A stretch of DNA of 64,000 nucleotides from Devosia sp. YIM 151766 (GTDB taxonomy: Bacteria > Pseudomonadota > Alphaproteobacteria > Rhizobiales > Devosiaceae): contig NZ_CP127251.1 in NCBI RefSeq assembly GCF_030285925.1, forward strand, positions 2,232,001 through 2,296,000, written 5' to 3'. The notes under the pieces are model-generated. The model made no database searches, was not told the DNA's origin, and saw nothing but the letters and a program-made list of their open reading frames with translations. Positions 41,891 through 51,146 of this stretch are shown here, piece after piece. The translations under genes were made by a program, and so were the position numbers. Position 1 is the stretch's first letter; every line of letters begins with the position of its first letter.

Positions 41891-41966
41891 CTCTATTGTC
41901 TCCCATCCCTGGAAAACAATCTGCCACGCACCGCCATGGATGTTGATGAATTGTGGTGGAGGTAAT

Positions 41967-41981
41967 ATAGCATTTTGCTAT
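41967..41981. promoter_or_regulatory. LysR-type operator overlapping its own start codon (B)
   Basis: ATAGCATTTTGCTAT is an inverted repeat ending at the second base of the LysR B start codon. It aligns with site A as ATARC-N5-GYTAT. The divergent dioxygenase B starts 76 bases away. Confidence 0.65.
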
Positions 41982-42930
41982 GAAGCTGAACGAGCGACAT
42001 CTCATGCAGCTTGCAGCCGTTCTGGATGCCGGCGGGGTATCGGAGGGGGCCGCGATGCTGGGCATGACGCAATCGGCGGTCAGCCGGTCGCTATCCATGC
42101 TGGAAGCGCGGGTCGGCGAAGCGCTGTTCGTTCGTGGCCGGCGCCCTTTGCAGGCCACCGCATTGGGCACACAATTGGCTGTTCACGGAAGGGCGATCCT
42201 CACCGCGTCGCGCCGTGCCACCGACGCGGTGGAAGGGCATCTCAAGGGCACGACTGGCTTGGTGCGTGTGGGCGGCGTGCCGTTCTTCATGGACGCCATC
42301 GTCAGCCAGATGATTGCCCAGTTTCATGAGCAGGAACCGGAAATCACCGTCCAACAGAGCTATGGCAATCTGCCCGAGCTGATTTCCGCGCTCGATGCGC
42401 AGATCATCGATCTGGGCATCGTTCCCATCGGCTCGACGCATCCGGGATCGCAATATGAATTCATCGAAATCCTGCCCGGACGGAACATCGTCGCCTGTCG
42501 CACCGGCCATCCGCTGCTTCGCCGGGCGCGTCCACAGGCCAGCGATCTGGCAGCCTATCCCTGGATCGCCCCCCTGCCCGGTTCACCGCTGATGACCGAC
42601 CTGCAGATGATCCTGACGAGCCTGGGTGTTTCCGAACTGAACATTCGATATTCAGGCGGCTCGTTGATGAGCGTGGTCAACTTTCTCGCCGATTCCGAGG
42701 CTTTGGCGGTGCTGCCATTTTCGGTGGTATTCGCATTGCGGCGGGAAAACCGGATCGTCACCCTGCCCTATTCCATTCCGCAGCCTGACCGCTCCCTTGG
42801 TATCCTGCGGCGTCACGATGCCCTCAAAGTCCCCGCTGCCGACCGCTTTGCCAACCACGTCATCAATGTGTTCGATGAACTCAAGCATATAATCAAGCGA
42901 CACGAAAACACCGTCGTCTGGGACCGCTAA
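41980..42930 (+). CDS. LysR family transcriptional regulator B
   Basis: A 316-residue regulator with HTH at about residues 7-50 (LMQLAAVLDAGGVSEGAAML and GMTQSAVSRSLSMLEARVGE) and a substrate-binding domain. It is a paralogue of regulator A. A GGAGGT lies 16 bases before the ATG, too far for normal use. It faces module B (dioxygenase B, VOC dioxygenase, hydrolase). Duplication of regulator, operator and intradiol dioxygenase suggests the two modules arose from one ancestor. Confidence 0.92.
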   Translation: MKLNERHLMQLAAVLDAGGVSEGAAMLGMTQSAVSRSLSMLEARVGEALFVRGRRPLQATALGTQLAVHGRAILTASRRATDAVEGHLKGTTGLVRVGGVPFFMDAIVSQMIAQFHEQEPEITVQQSYGNLPELISALDAQIIDLGIVPIGSTHPGSQYEFIEILPGRNIVACRTGHPLLRRARPQASDLAAYPWIAPLPGSPLMTDLQMILTSLGVSELNIRYSGGSLMSVVNFLADSEALAVLPFSVVFALRRENRIVTLPYSIPQPDRSLGILRRHDALKVPAADRFANHVINVFDELKHIIKRHENTVVWDR

Positions 42931-42932
42931 GT

Positions 42933-43020
42933 GCGAGCCCCCGGCCGAGCGCCCCCAGCCCACCGCTTCAATGCCGTGGTCACCAAGTTTTCCACGGTAT
43001 TGAAGGGCCGGGCGGCTCGC
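42933..43020. terminator. Bidirectional terminator with nested stems
   Basis: An inner 14-base-pair stem (42966-42979 with 42992-43005, one G-U) has a 12-base loop ending in TTTT. Outer arms 42933-42946 and 43006-43020 (GCGAGC... and ...GCTCGC) extend it. It lies between convergent LysR B and mgtE. Confidence 0.65.
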
Positions 43021-43028
43021 AGCCGTTT

Positions 43029-44366
43029 TCAGTTCAGGATTGTCTGGGCGATCCCAAAATAGATCAGAATTCCCATGACGTCGGCGATCGAGGCCACCAG
43101 CGGTCCGCTGGCCGTGGCCGGGTCCATATGCGCGCGTTCGAGGATGAAGGGGAGTATCATCCCAATCAGCGAGCCCGCGAGCACGATGATCATCATGGAG
43201 ATCGACACGGTAGCGGCGATGTCCGGACCCCCGCGCCACGCGCCGATGCCGTAAATGGCCAGCGCCATGGTCAGTCCGAGAAGCCCGGCGACCAGGATTT
43301 CGCGCCCCAGCATCCGTGTCCAGTCTCTTGGACGCACGTCGCCGGTCGCCATGGCGCGGATCGTCAGGGTCGAAGCCTGCGTGCCGGCATTGCCGCCCGA
43401 GGCGATCAGCAGCGGCAGGAAGAACAGAAGCGCCATATGGACGGCGATGACATCCTCGAAATGGGCCAGGCCGGCACCCGAGAAAATGTTACCGAAGACC
43501 AGCAGCACCAGCCAGCCCACCCGTGCCCGATACAGAATGAATATCGAGGCGCGTCCCACGCTCTCGGTCAGGCCCCGCACGGTGCTGGACTTGTGAAAGT
43601 CCTCGGTGGCTTCCTGGGTGAGGACGTCGAGCGCATCGTCATAGGTGACGATCCCCACAATGCGTTCGTCCGCATCGATCACCGGCAGCGCGATCTGGTC
43701 GTAATGGGCGATCTTGCGGGCGACCTCCTCCTGGTCCTCGTCAACCCGCACCGCGCGCGTATCGCGCTCCATGACGTTTCCGATCCGGGACGCCGGCGAC
43801 GCGAGGATGAGATCCTGAAGCCGGACCGAGCCGATGAGCTTGCGGTCCTCGTCGACGACATAGGAACGATTTATCGTCTCCTTGTCGGGGGCCTCGAGGC
43901 GAAGCTTGTCCAGCGCCTGGCGAGCGGTGAGTTCGGGCGACAGCACCGCATAATCCGAGGTCATGATCGCCCCGGCGGTCCCCTCCTCATAGGCGGCAAG
44001 ACGCCTTATATCCTCGCGCTCGGCCTGGGCGAGCGCCGGCAGCAGGGCTTCCTGCTCGTCCTCGGTAAGGGCATTGAAGAAGTCGGCGCGGTCGTCCGAA
44101 TTCATCTCGGTGACAATGCTAGCCAGCCGCTTGCGCGGAGCGGATTTGGCGAGCTCAACTTGCGTGCCGCGGTCGAGATAGCTCAGAACGTCGGCCTGCT
44201 TGGAGAGGTCCATAAGGTCGAGCACGCGCCAGTCGATCTCCGCGTCGTGTTCCTTGAGGAACTGCGCGATGTCGGCGGCGTGGCGGCTTGCGATGAATTC
44301 GCGATTGTTCTTGGTGTCGGCGTTCGAGCCGGTCACGAGCGCGTGGGCGAGTGTCTCGAAGGTCAT
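43029..44366 (-). CDS. mgtE: Magnesium transporter MgtE
   Basis: A 445-residue magnesium channel. The cytoplasmic N domain (helical repeats with MNSDDRADFFNALTEDEQEA) covers about residues 20-130, a CBS pair about 135-255, and five transmembrane helices the rest. MALLFFLPLLIASGGNAGTQ is the conserved pore-region signature. The ATG at 44366 follows GAGGTG. A hairpin leader lies directly upstream. Mg binding to the N and CBS domains closes the channel in characterised homologues. Confidence 0.93.
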   Translation of the reverse strand: MTFETLAHALVTGSNADTKNNREFIASRHAADIAQFLKEHDAEIDWRVLDLMDLSKQADVLSYLDRGTQVELAKSAPRKRLASIVTEMNSDDRADFFNALTEDEQEALLPALAQAEREDIRRLAAYEEGTAGAIMTSDYAVLSPELTARQALDKLRLEAPDKETINRSYVVDEDRKLIGSVRLQDLILASPASRIGNVMERDTRAVRVDEDQEEVARKIAHYDQIALPVIDADERIVGIVTYDDALDVLTQEATEDFHKSSTVRGLTESVGRASIFILYRARVGWLVLLVFGNIFSGAGLAHFEDVIAVHMALLFFLPLLIASGGNAGTQASTLTIRAMATGDVRPRDWTRMLGREILVAGLLGLTMALAIYGIGAWRGGPDIAATVSISMMIIVLAGSLIGMILPFILERAHMDPATASGPLVASIADVMGILIYFGIAQTILN

Positions 44367-44372
44367 GTTGCA

Positions 44373-44414
44373 CCTCGGTTTCTTTTCGCCGTCCCTCACG
44401 GACGACGACCGAGG
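44373..44414 (-). promoter_or_regulatory. Nested hairpins in the mgtE leader
   Basis: On the minus strand a 7-base-pair stem (44408-44414 with 44373-44379) overlaps the ribosome-binding sequence of mgtE. It encloses a smaller stem GGACG/CGTCC. Sequestering the ribosome-binding site could regulate translation, but it does not resemble the M-box that I can recall. The rest of the 375-base gap 44367-44741 shows no gene; a small hairpin at 44714-44730 follows the iron permease stop. Confidence 0.4.
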
Positions 44415-44741
44415 CGCGGCAATCAGCCGTGCAAGGTCGAACGTGGCGCGTGGGAGGCGGCACTTCGATTACTAGGAAAACGACTGGAAGGGTCGTCCAT
44501 GGGTTGATAGCCTATGCTTTTTCAGAATTGGCCAGCGCAGCATGCGCGCGCCGACTTGGGGCCTTATGAAGCACTTCCTGCTTGCATTCAAGCTCCGGCA
44601 TATTCGGTTCACGGGCATGTTGACGTCAAGCAGGCGAGGACGCGGTCGAATTTGCCAGGCAGCCATGATGTCACGCGGCTGCGGTATATCCGTACCCTGA
44701 CGGTTTATCGCCGCGCGACTGCCTGTCGCGACGAACCCGCA

Positions 44742-46394
44742 TCATATTCGCAATTCCCTGTGGCCGCCTGGCAGGCGCATGAGCAGGAACAGCGACAGCA
44801 TGGTCAGCACCAGCAGCAAGGTGGACAGCGCTGCGGCGGTCCCGAGCTGACCCCGGATCACCTGTGCATAGATGCCGAGCGACAGCGTCTGCGTCGAGGT
44901 GTTGTAGAGGAACAGCGTCGTGCTCAATTCGGTGATGATCGTCACCCAGCTAAGCACCGCGCCGGAGAGGATACCTGGGGCCAGAGCCGGCACGATGATG
45001 CGCACCAGCGTCCGGAATTTCGACGCGCCCAGGCTGATCGCGGCTTCCTCGATGCTGGGGTTGAGCTGATGCATGAGCGCGGTCGTCGAGCGGACCGAAT
45101 AAGGCAGGCGCCGGATCGTCAAGGCGATCACCATGATCGCGAATGTCCCGGTGAGCAGCAGCGGCCCCTGGCTGAAAGCGGTAATCAGGGCAATGCCGAT
45201 CACCAGTCCGGGCACGACGTAAGGCACCATCGTCATGGTATCGAGCGCGCCGGTCAGGATGCCTTTCCGCCGCACCGTGAGATAGGCAACCAGCACGGCG
45301 ATGACCACCAGGATCAGCAAGGCGGTGATCCCGATCCCGAATGTATTGCCGACATAGCGGAAAATGTCGCGCTGCGATTTGACGTAATTGTCAAAGGAGA
45401 AGCCATCGACGAACTGGCCATAGAGCGTATTCCGGAATGAGCTGACGACGACCACCACCAGCGGCGCCAGCGCCAGCGTCAGGAACCCGTACACATAGAG
45501 GTGGATGGCCACGCCCCGCCATCCCGGCAGCCGACGCGCCTCGATGGAGCGCAATGCCGTCATGGAAAATTGCTGGCGGTCGACGAGATATTTCTGCACC
45601 AGGAAAATGGCCAGCGTGACCACCATGACAATCACCGCGACCGCCGCGGCGAAGGTCTGGTCGATGCTCACCTCGCCCACGAAGGAGCTGTAGATGAGCA
45701 CGGGTATGGTGCGGAAGCCCTGGCCGATCAGCATCGGCGTACCGAAATCGGCGAAGGCGCGCACGAATACGAGCAGGCTGCCGGCAAGCACGGTAGGCCA
45801 AAGCAGCGGCGTGATCACCTGGACGGCGCGCCGCCAGCCGGTAATGCCCATGCCCTCGGCGGCTTCCAGCAGGGAGACGTCGATGGTGCGCCACGCCCCC
45901 ATCAGATAGGTGAAGATCAGCGGCACCAATTGCAGCGTCAGTACCAGCACGATCCCGGCAAAGCCGTAAATGCTCGGGGATTTGAAGCCGAAAACATTCT
46001 CGAACAGCCGCGTGATCATGCCGTTATTGCCGAGCAGCAATATCCATGAATAGGCGCCGATAAAGGGCGGCGACATCATCGAGGCCAGGATGAGCATCTG
46101 CACGGTGCGATTGCCGCGAACGCGGAACATCGTCATGAAATAGGCCAGCGGGAAGGCGATGACGAGCGCGAAAACGGTGACGCAAACCGTAACCAGGATG
46201 CTGTTGATCAATGTCCCGTAATATAGTCGCGACGAGAAGAAGGTCGCAAAGCCCGCCAGCGTAAATTCGCCGCCGCTGCTGACGCTGTTGATCAGAACCA
46301 TGACCAGCGGCAGGATCACCATCAGCAGATAGCCGCCGGTGAGCACAACGGCTACGGAGGTCCAGCCGTCCAAGCGGTCGCCGGGCAGCTTCAC
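44742..46394 (-). CDS. Ferric-iron-type ABC importer permease (fused, two modules)
   Basis: A 550-residue membrane protein with about twelve helices, two permease modules in one chain as in FbpB/AfuB. EAA-type loops are visible near residue 200 (LLEAAEGMGITGWRRAVQVI) and near 470 (SIEEAAISLGASKFRTLVRI). The GTG start at 46394 overlaps the ATPase stop (GTGA). It is the last gene of a three-gene operon of binding protein, ATPase and permease. Fe(III) is the usual cargo of this type; 2-aminoethylphosphonate or phosphoglycerate are alternatives. Confidence 0.87.
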   Translation of the reverse strand: MKLPGDRLDGWTSVAVVLTGGYLLMVILPLVMVLINSVSSGGEFTLAGFATFFSSRLYYGTLINSILVTVCVTVFALVIAFPLAYFMTMFRVRGNRTVQMLILASMMSPPFIGAYSWILLLGNNGMITRLFENVFGFKSPSIYGFAGIVLVLTLQLVPLIFTYLMGAWRTIDVSLLEAAEGMGITGWRRAVQVITPLLWPTVLAGSLLVFVRAFADFGTPMLIGQGFRTIPVLIYSSFVGEVSIDQTFAAAVAVIVMVVTLAIFLVQKYLVDRQQFSMTALRSIEARRLPGWRGVAIHLYVYGFLTLALAPLVVVVVSSFRNTLYGQFVDGFSFDNYVKSQRDIFRYVGNTFGIGITALLILVVIAVLVAYLTVRRKGILTGALDTMTMVPYVVPGLVIGIALITAFSQGPLLLTGTFAIMVIALTIRRLPYSVRSTTALMHQLNPSIEEAAISLGASKFRTLVRIIVPALAPGILSGAVLSWVTIITELSTTLFLYNTSTQTLSLGIYAQVIRGQLGTAAALSTLLLVLTMLSLFLLMRLPGGHRELRI

Positions 46395-47476
46395 TCCCCT
46401 GCTCCGCGCATGATCGAGACGCCGCTCTGCGCGTCGAAGAATGTCAGCATCTCCGTATTGAGCTCGAGGAAAACTTTTTCCCCGCGCTCCCACCGCGAGG
46501 AGCGGCGCGAGAATTCAAGGAATTCGATGGTTTCGCCGGTGGGCAGCTGCGCCCGAACCTGGGAATGCGAGCCCAGGAAAGTTTCATCGACGATCTCGGC
46601 GCCAAGGCCGCCATCGCCGGTATGCACGGCTTCGGGACGGACCGATACCTGAACTCGCCCACCCGCTGCGGGCTCGACCATGGACGTGACGTCGATCGTC
46701 ACGCCATCACCCAGTTCGATCACGGCGGCGCCGTTCCGACGGTGCAATTCGCGATCGAGCAGATTGGTCTTGCCGATGAATTCGGCGACGAACCGGTTTG
46801 CCGGATGACGGTAAATCTCGGCCGGCGATCCCACCTGTTGCACGACGCCCAGATTCATCACGGCGATGCGGTCGGACACCGCCATCGCTTCCTCCTGGTC
46901 GTGGGTGACATAGACCGTCGTAATCCCGGTCTCGCGCTGCGCTTCGCGGATGGTATCGCGCATCTCCACCCGGAGCTTGGCGTCGAGATTGGAGAGCGGC
47001 TCGTCCATCAGCAACACCGCGGGCCGGATCACCAGCGCCCGGGCCAGAGCGACGCGCTGCTGCTGCCCGCCCGACATCTGCCCCGGAAGCCGGTCCTTGA
47101 GATGCGCCATATGCACGGATTCGAGCGCCTCGCCCACCCGCCTGTCACTCTCGACCCGCTCGATCCTGCGGGTCTGCAAGCCGAACGCGACATTTTTCGC
47201 CGCGGTCATCTGGGGAAAGAGCGCGTAGCTCTGGAACACCATGCCGATATTGCGCGCGGCGGGCGACCGGTCGTTGATGACGATGTCATCGAAAGCGATA
47301 GTGCCGGATTCAATCGTGTTGAATCCGGCAATCATGCGCAACAAGGTGGTCTTCCCGCATCCTGACGGACCAAGGAGAGTGAAGAACTCGCCGTCGCGAA
47401 TATCCAGATCGAGGTCTGGAATCGCGACTTGCTGGCCATATTCCTTGCGCAGGGAGCGCAGCGCGATGCTGGTCAC
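46391..47476 (-). CDS. Ferric-iron-type ABC importer ATP-binding protein
   Basis: A 361-residue ATPase of the FbpC/PotA group. Walker A GPSGCGKTT is near residue 37, the signature MSGGQQQR near 136, Walker B VLLMDEP near 157 and THDQEEAM follows. A C-terminal regulatory domain (TOBE) includes VSVRPEAV. It starts 31 bases after the binding-protein gene. Confidence 0.9.
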   Translation of the reverse strand: MTSIALRSLRKEYGQQVAIPDLDLDIRDGEFFTLLGPSGCGKTTLLRMIAGFNTIESGTIAFDDIVINDRSPAARNIGMVFQSYALFPQMTAAKNVAFGLQTRRIERVESDRRVGEALESVHMAHLKDRLPGQMSGGQQQRVALARALVIRPAVLLMDEPLSNLDAKLRVEMRDTIREAQRETGITTVYVTHDQEEAMAVSDRIAVMNLGVVQQVGSPAEIYRHPANRFVAEFIGKTNLLDRELHRRNGAAVIELGDGVTIDVTSMVEPAAGGRVQVSVRPEAVHTGDGGLGAEIVDETFLGSHSQVRAQLPTGETIEFLEFSRRSSRWERGEKVFLELNTEMLTFFDAQSGVSIMRGAGE

Positions 47477-47507
47477 CGCGCTGCCCCGATATCAGCCCCG
47501 TTGAGCA

Positions 47508-48542
47508 TCAAAATTGTGCCTCGAGGATGGACTTGTACTTCGCCACGATCTCATCGCGATGCGTGGAAACATAGGCGCCGTCTTCCTCGATGGTCGGGAT
47601 GTCGGCAAGAGCCGGCAGGCCCGGCTTGGTCACGCCATCACGCAGCGGCCGGCCGGCGGTCTGCTCGGCAATGATCGTCTGGCCTTCCTCGGAGATCACG
47701 AAGTCGATGAAGGCTTCCGCCGCCGCCGGATTCGGCCCGTCCTTGATGATCTGGATCGTTGCGGGCAGGAAAGCGGCGCCCTCCGCCGGATAGACGATCT
47801 CCACCGGAGCGCCGCTCCTGACGAAATTGAGCGATAGCGGCTCATAGGTCAGGGCGACGATATATTCGCCATTGGCCACGTCCTGGGCCACCTGGGTGGA
47901 CGAGCCGATGGAAATGCCATCGAGCTGGACGACCAGAGAACGGACATAATCCCATGCCGCATCGGATTCATAATCGCCGCCGACCGCCTTGAGCATATTG
48001 GTCAATTGCGCAAATGCCGAGGACGACGCCGTGGGGTCGCCAAAGGCGATCTTGCCCTTGAGCTCCGGCGCCAGCAAATCGGCATAGCTGCCGATTTCCA
48101 GCCCGGCATCGGCCGCTGCGTTGACATTGACGAGCAGGTTGGAACCATCCGCCTGATAGGGGGTGATAGAGCCGGTAACGTTTTTGCCGGCATCGACCAT
48201 CGCGCTATCTTCGGGAGAGACATATTCGGCCCAGAGCTCGACATTGGCATTGGCCTGAGCCGCGCCGCCGCCGAACATGACGTCGCCCTGCGGGTTGGCC
48301 GCTTCGCTGCGGATCCGCTGGTAGAGCTCGCCGGTGCCCGCAGTGATCAATTGGACCCTGACGCCGGTTTCAGCTTCGAAAACCGGGATGAGGCTGTCCA
48401 GCATCCCTTCTTCGTTCGGCGTATAGACGACCAGGTTCGATCCGGAAATGCTGCCGTCCTGAGCGTGAACGCCGGAGAAGGTCGCCAGGGCCAGGGTAAT
48501 GGCCGCGAGGGCCGTGGCGCCGAAGAGAGGATTGCGATTCAC
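47508..48542 (-). CDS. Ferric-iron-type ABC importer, periplasmic binding protein
   Basis: A 344-residue family 1 binding protein. The signal peptide covers about residues 1-28 (PLFGATALAAITLALATFSG ... VHAQ). NLVVYTPNEEGMLDSLIPVF and TGTGELYQRIRSEAANPQGD are typical of the FbpA/PhnS/FutA group. The GTG start at 48542 is supported by AGGAGCG. A good sigma70 promoter lies 86 bases upstream. The Tyr pair used for iron in FbpA is not evident by eye, so iron is not certain. Confidence 0.87.
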   Translation of the reverse strand: MNRNPLFGATALAAITLALATFSGVHAQDGSISGSNLVVYTPNEEGMLDSLIPVFEAETGVRVQLITAGTGELYQRIRSEAANPQGDVMFGGGAAQANANVELWAEYVSPEDSAMVDAGKNVTGSITPYQADGSNLLVNVNAAADAGLEIGSYADLLAPELKGKIAFGDPTASSSAFAQLTNMLKAVGGDYESDAAWDYVRSLVVQLDGISIGSSTQVAQDVANGEYIVALTYEPLSLNFVRSGAPVEIVYPAEGAAFLPATIQIIKDGPNPAAAEAFIDFVISEEGQTIIAEQTAGRPLRDGVTKPGLPALADIPTIEEDGAYVSTHRDEIVAKYKSILEAQF

Positions 48543-48627
48543 GAGGCGCTCCTTTGATGAGATAAGCGGACAAATTTGGGCGGAATGCCGCACGTTTGGC
48601 AGCATCGCGCCCTGTGATCATGTTTTG

Positions 48628-48656
48628 ACCATATTGGCGCCCCCACGCCCAGTCAA
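48628..48656 (-). promoter_or_regulatory. Sigma70-type promoter of the first iron-type operon
   Basis: On the minus strand TTGACT (48656-48651), 17 bases, TATGGT (48633-48628). It gives a leader of about 80 bases before the GTG at 48542. Confidence 0.6.
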
Positions 48657-48738
48657 CGATTTGCAAAAGCCATGAGACCGATAGCATCGTCCGGACGAAT
48701 GACTGGCTGAGGCGCGTGGGAGCGGAGGGAGTCCACCT

Positions 48739-49755
48739 TCAGTTCTGCACCACTTGCTGAAACCAGGTATCGAGAAAGCGGCTGCGCTTGAGGGGATCGA
48801 GAAAGACGAGAAGTTCCGGCCCCAGCTCGATCATCTGCATATTCTCCATGCCGCTGCCGGCCCCGATCGGGATCAGCCCCATCCCGCTCAATGCCTGGCG
48901 GACAGGGGGCAGGAAAAACAGCCCCACAAGCTCGGATGGCAAGAGCATGCCGTCCTGTCTTCCCGCACGGGCCGGAACCAGGACCGTCCAGGGCAGGGCC
49001 AGCACATAATCCTGCGGAATGATGATCTGGATTTCCGGATCATTGCTGGCGGCGCGGCGGGCGGCGGAGAGCGGCACGTTATAGCCGAAATCGATGATCC
49101 CCTCGGAAAGCGCCGCCAGCAATTCCTCGGGAGTGTCGAAGATGCGCGCCCGCGATGCGCCGAAAGCGCCGGAAATGCGCCAAAACAGGGCCGAGCGCAG
49201 GGAATCCTGGGCCGCATAGCCATAGGCCACATTGTCGATACCGATATTGACCAGCCCCACCCGCCCCTGGAAACGGCTGCGATGGCGTTCCAGCATGCGG
49301 GCCAGCTCGATGCGGGACCGGGGCCCCTCTTCGTCCGCGACGCGCCGTTTATGGGTGACGAACACCGCCGCATCGTGGCCGACCACGAAGACCTCGTGGC
49401 GCCAATGCGGGGCCTGCAGGCCGGCCGGCAGCGCTTGCGGCAGGGTATGGCCCTCATTGGCGAGATATACAGCGAGATCGGGCGTCGGCAGCAGCACCAG
49501 ATGCGGCAGCGCCGCCGCGTCCGCCTGCGAGGAGAGGCGAGAGACGATCTGGGCCGGCCGGGCTTGCCGATAGTCAACGGCCAGCCCGCCGCTTTCCGCC
49601 GACTGGCCCAGGGCCTCGACCAGTCCCCGCATGACCTCCGGCGCTTCAGTGCCCATCAGCACCAGCGGCTGGCGTTCCTGCGCGGCGCCTCCCGACAATC
49701 CGGCCCCAAGCAAAGGCGTTGCCAGCATGAGCGAAAGAAAGGAGCGCCGCTTCAT
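48739..49755 (-). CDS. Periplasmic sensor/binding protein linked to two-component system (PgtC-like)
   Basis: A 338-residue binding-protein-like product. The N-terminus MKRRSFLSLMLATPLLGAGLSGGAA is an export signal with R-R, possibly Tat. The fold segments LVLMGTEAPEVMRGLVEALG and GLVNIGIDNVAYGYAAQD resemble family 1 binding proteins. Its ATG overlaps the histidine kinase stop (ATGA), so it is the third gene of a regulator-kinase-periplasmic protein operon. The layout matches PgtA-PgtB-PgtC of the phosphoglycerate system, where the periplasmic protein passes the ligand signal to the kinase. It probably senses the ligand of a neighbouring importer. Confidence 0.8.
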   Translation of the reverse strand: MKRRSFLSLMLATPLLGAGLSGGAAQERQPLVLMGTEAPEVMRGLVEALGQSAESGGLAVDYRQARPAQIVSRLSSQADAAALPHLVLLPTPDLAVYLANEGHTLPQALPAGLQAPHWRHEVFVVGHDAAVFVTHKRRVADEEGPRSRIELARMLERHRSRFQGRVGLVNIGIDNVAYGYAAQDSLRSALFWRISGAFGASRARIFDTPEELLAALSEGIIDFGYNVPLSAARRAASNDPEIQIIIPQDYVLALPWTVLVPARAGRQDGMLLPSELVGLFFLPPVRQALSGMGLIPIGAGSGMENMQMIELGPELLVFLDPLKRSRFLDTWFQQVVQN

Positions 49756-51146
49756 CGTCCGCCGCCTTTGTTGCCGCCGCTGCTGGGCAGGCGCACGGTG
49801 ATCGCCAGCCCGCCCCCCTCGCGATCCGCGATGCCGATGCTGCCGCCCATCGCCCTGGCGACATTGCGGGCGATGGGCAGGCCGAGGCCCGATCCGGGCC
49901 GGCTGCTGCCGGCGCGCTCGAAACGCTCGAACACCCTCTCCCGCATTTCCGGCGCAATGCCGGGGCCGCGGTCGGCGACCGTGAGGACAATGTCCTCGCC
50001 CTCCTGCCCCAGCGCCACCGCGATCGTGCCCGGCGCATGAATCTGGGCATTCTCGATCAGGTTGCGCACCATTTCGCGCAGGCTGGTCGGCTCGCCCTCG
50101 ACGATGACCGGCTCCTGAGGAAGCTCGAGTTGCAGCGCGCCGCCCAGATCGGGATAGGAACCTTCGGTCTGCAGGCGTTGCAGGGCGTCGCGGATAACCT
50201 GTCGCATATCGAGGTTTTCCCGCAGCCGGGTTTCAAGCGAATGCAGCGTCGTGGCGTCCGACAATATCTGGTTGGCGAGGATTGTGGCGCTGACCGAATT
50301 GGCATGGATGCGGCGCATGATTTCGCGATGGCGGCCTTCCGGCGCGCTTTCGAGCGACAGTTCCGAAAGCGCCCGCATCGCCGTCAGTGGCGTGCGCAAT
50401 TGGTGGGCGGCATCGGCGGTAACGCCCTTCAGCCCCACCAGCACCGAATCCAGCCGCTCCATGAATTCGTTGAGAGCCGAGACCAGGGCGCTGACCTCGT
50501 GCGGCACCGGCCCGGCCACCGGCCTCAGATCGGACGCGGTGCGCTGGCGCAGATCGGCCTCCACCGCCCGCAGCGGCACAAAGGCCTGTCGCACTGCCAG
50601 CCAGATCAGCAGGAAAGCCAGCAAAGCGAGCGCTATCGCCGGCAGGGCGGCATTGACGGTCAGTTGCAGGCCGAGCTGGTCGCGCGCCTCCCGGGTCTCG
50701 GCCACCAGCACATCCACCCAGCCGCCATCGGCCGCATCGGTGTGATAGCGCGCTGCAGCGGCGATGCGCACCGGCGCGCCGCGATGGGTGCTGGGAAAGA
50801 AGCGCAGGCCCGGCCCGGTGCCGTGCGGTACTTCGAGCCCGAGAATGGGCGAACCGGTAATGAGGGTCCCGTCGGGCGCGACGACACGATAAAAAATGCG
50901 GTTGAGGCGCGACGTGCCCAGAATGGCAAAGGCCGAATGCGGCAGATCGACCGTCGCCTCGCCCTCCTGGATCGACACCGTATCGGCTATCGACAGCGCC
51001 GCGGCGCCCAATACGCGGTCGAAGGCTTCTTCCGCCGCATCATGGGCATACCAGCGCACCACCAGGAACATGAACAGGCTGACAACGGCCAGCAGTGCCG
51101 CGCCACTGAGCAGCAGCCGCCTCTGAATGGAGAATTCACGCGTCAA
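49752..51146 (-). CDS. Sensor histidine kinase, TctE/PgtB-like
   Basis: A 464-residue kinase. A first transmembrane helix (LLLSGAALLAVVSLFMFLVV), a periplasmic sensor domain of about 150 residues and a second helix (ALPAIALALLAFLLIWLAV) are followed by HAMP. The H-box is DAAHQLRTPLTAMRALSELS, the N-box NLIENAQIHAPG, and the G-boxes DRGPGIAPE and GSGLGLPIARNV. The start is a TTG at 51146, seven bases after GGAAGGGA and overlapping the regulator gene by 11 bases; an upstream ATG is implausible. It phosphorylates the regulator in response to the periplasmic partner. Confidence 0.9.
   Translation of the reverse strand: MTREFSIQRRLLLSGAALLAVVSLFMFLVVRWYAHDAAEEAFDRVLGAAALSIADTVSIQEGEATVDLPHSAFAILGTSRLNRIFYRVVAPDGTLITGSPILGLEVPHGTGPGLRFFPSTHRGAPVRIAAAARYHTDAADGGWVDVLVAETREARDQLGLQLTVNAALPAIALALLAFLLIWLAVRQAFVPLRAVEADLRQRTASDLRPVAGPVPHEVSALVSALNEFMERLDSVLVGLKGVTADAAHQLRTPLTAMRALSELSLESAPEGRHREIMRRIHANSVSATILANQILSDATTLHSLETRLRENLDMRQVIRDALQRLQTEGSYPDLGGALQLELPQEPVIVEGEPTSLREMVRNLIENAQIHAPGTIAVALGQEGEDIVLTVADRGPGIAPEMRERVFERFERAGSSRPGSGLGLPIARNVARAMGGSIGIADREGGGLAITVRLPSSGGNKGGGR

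Noticed and set aside
44367..44741. M-box or other named magnesium riboswitch upstream of mgtE
   Set aside because: Only simple nested hairpins are visible; I could not match a known consensus, so a named riboswitch is not claimed.
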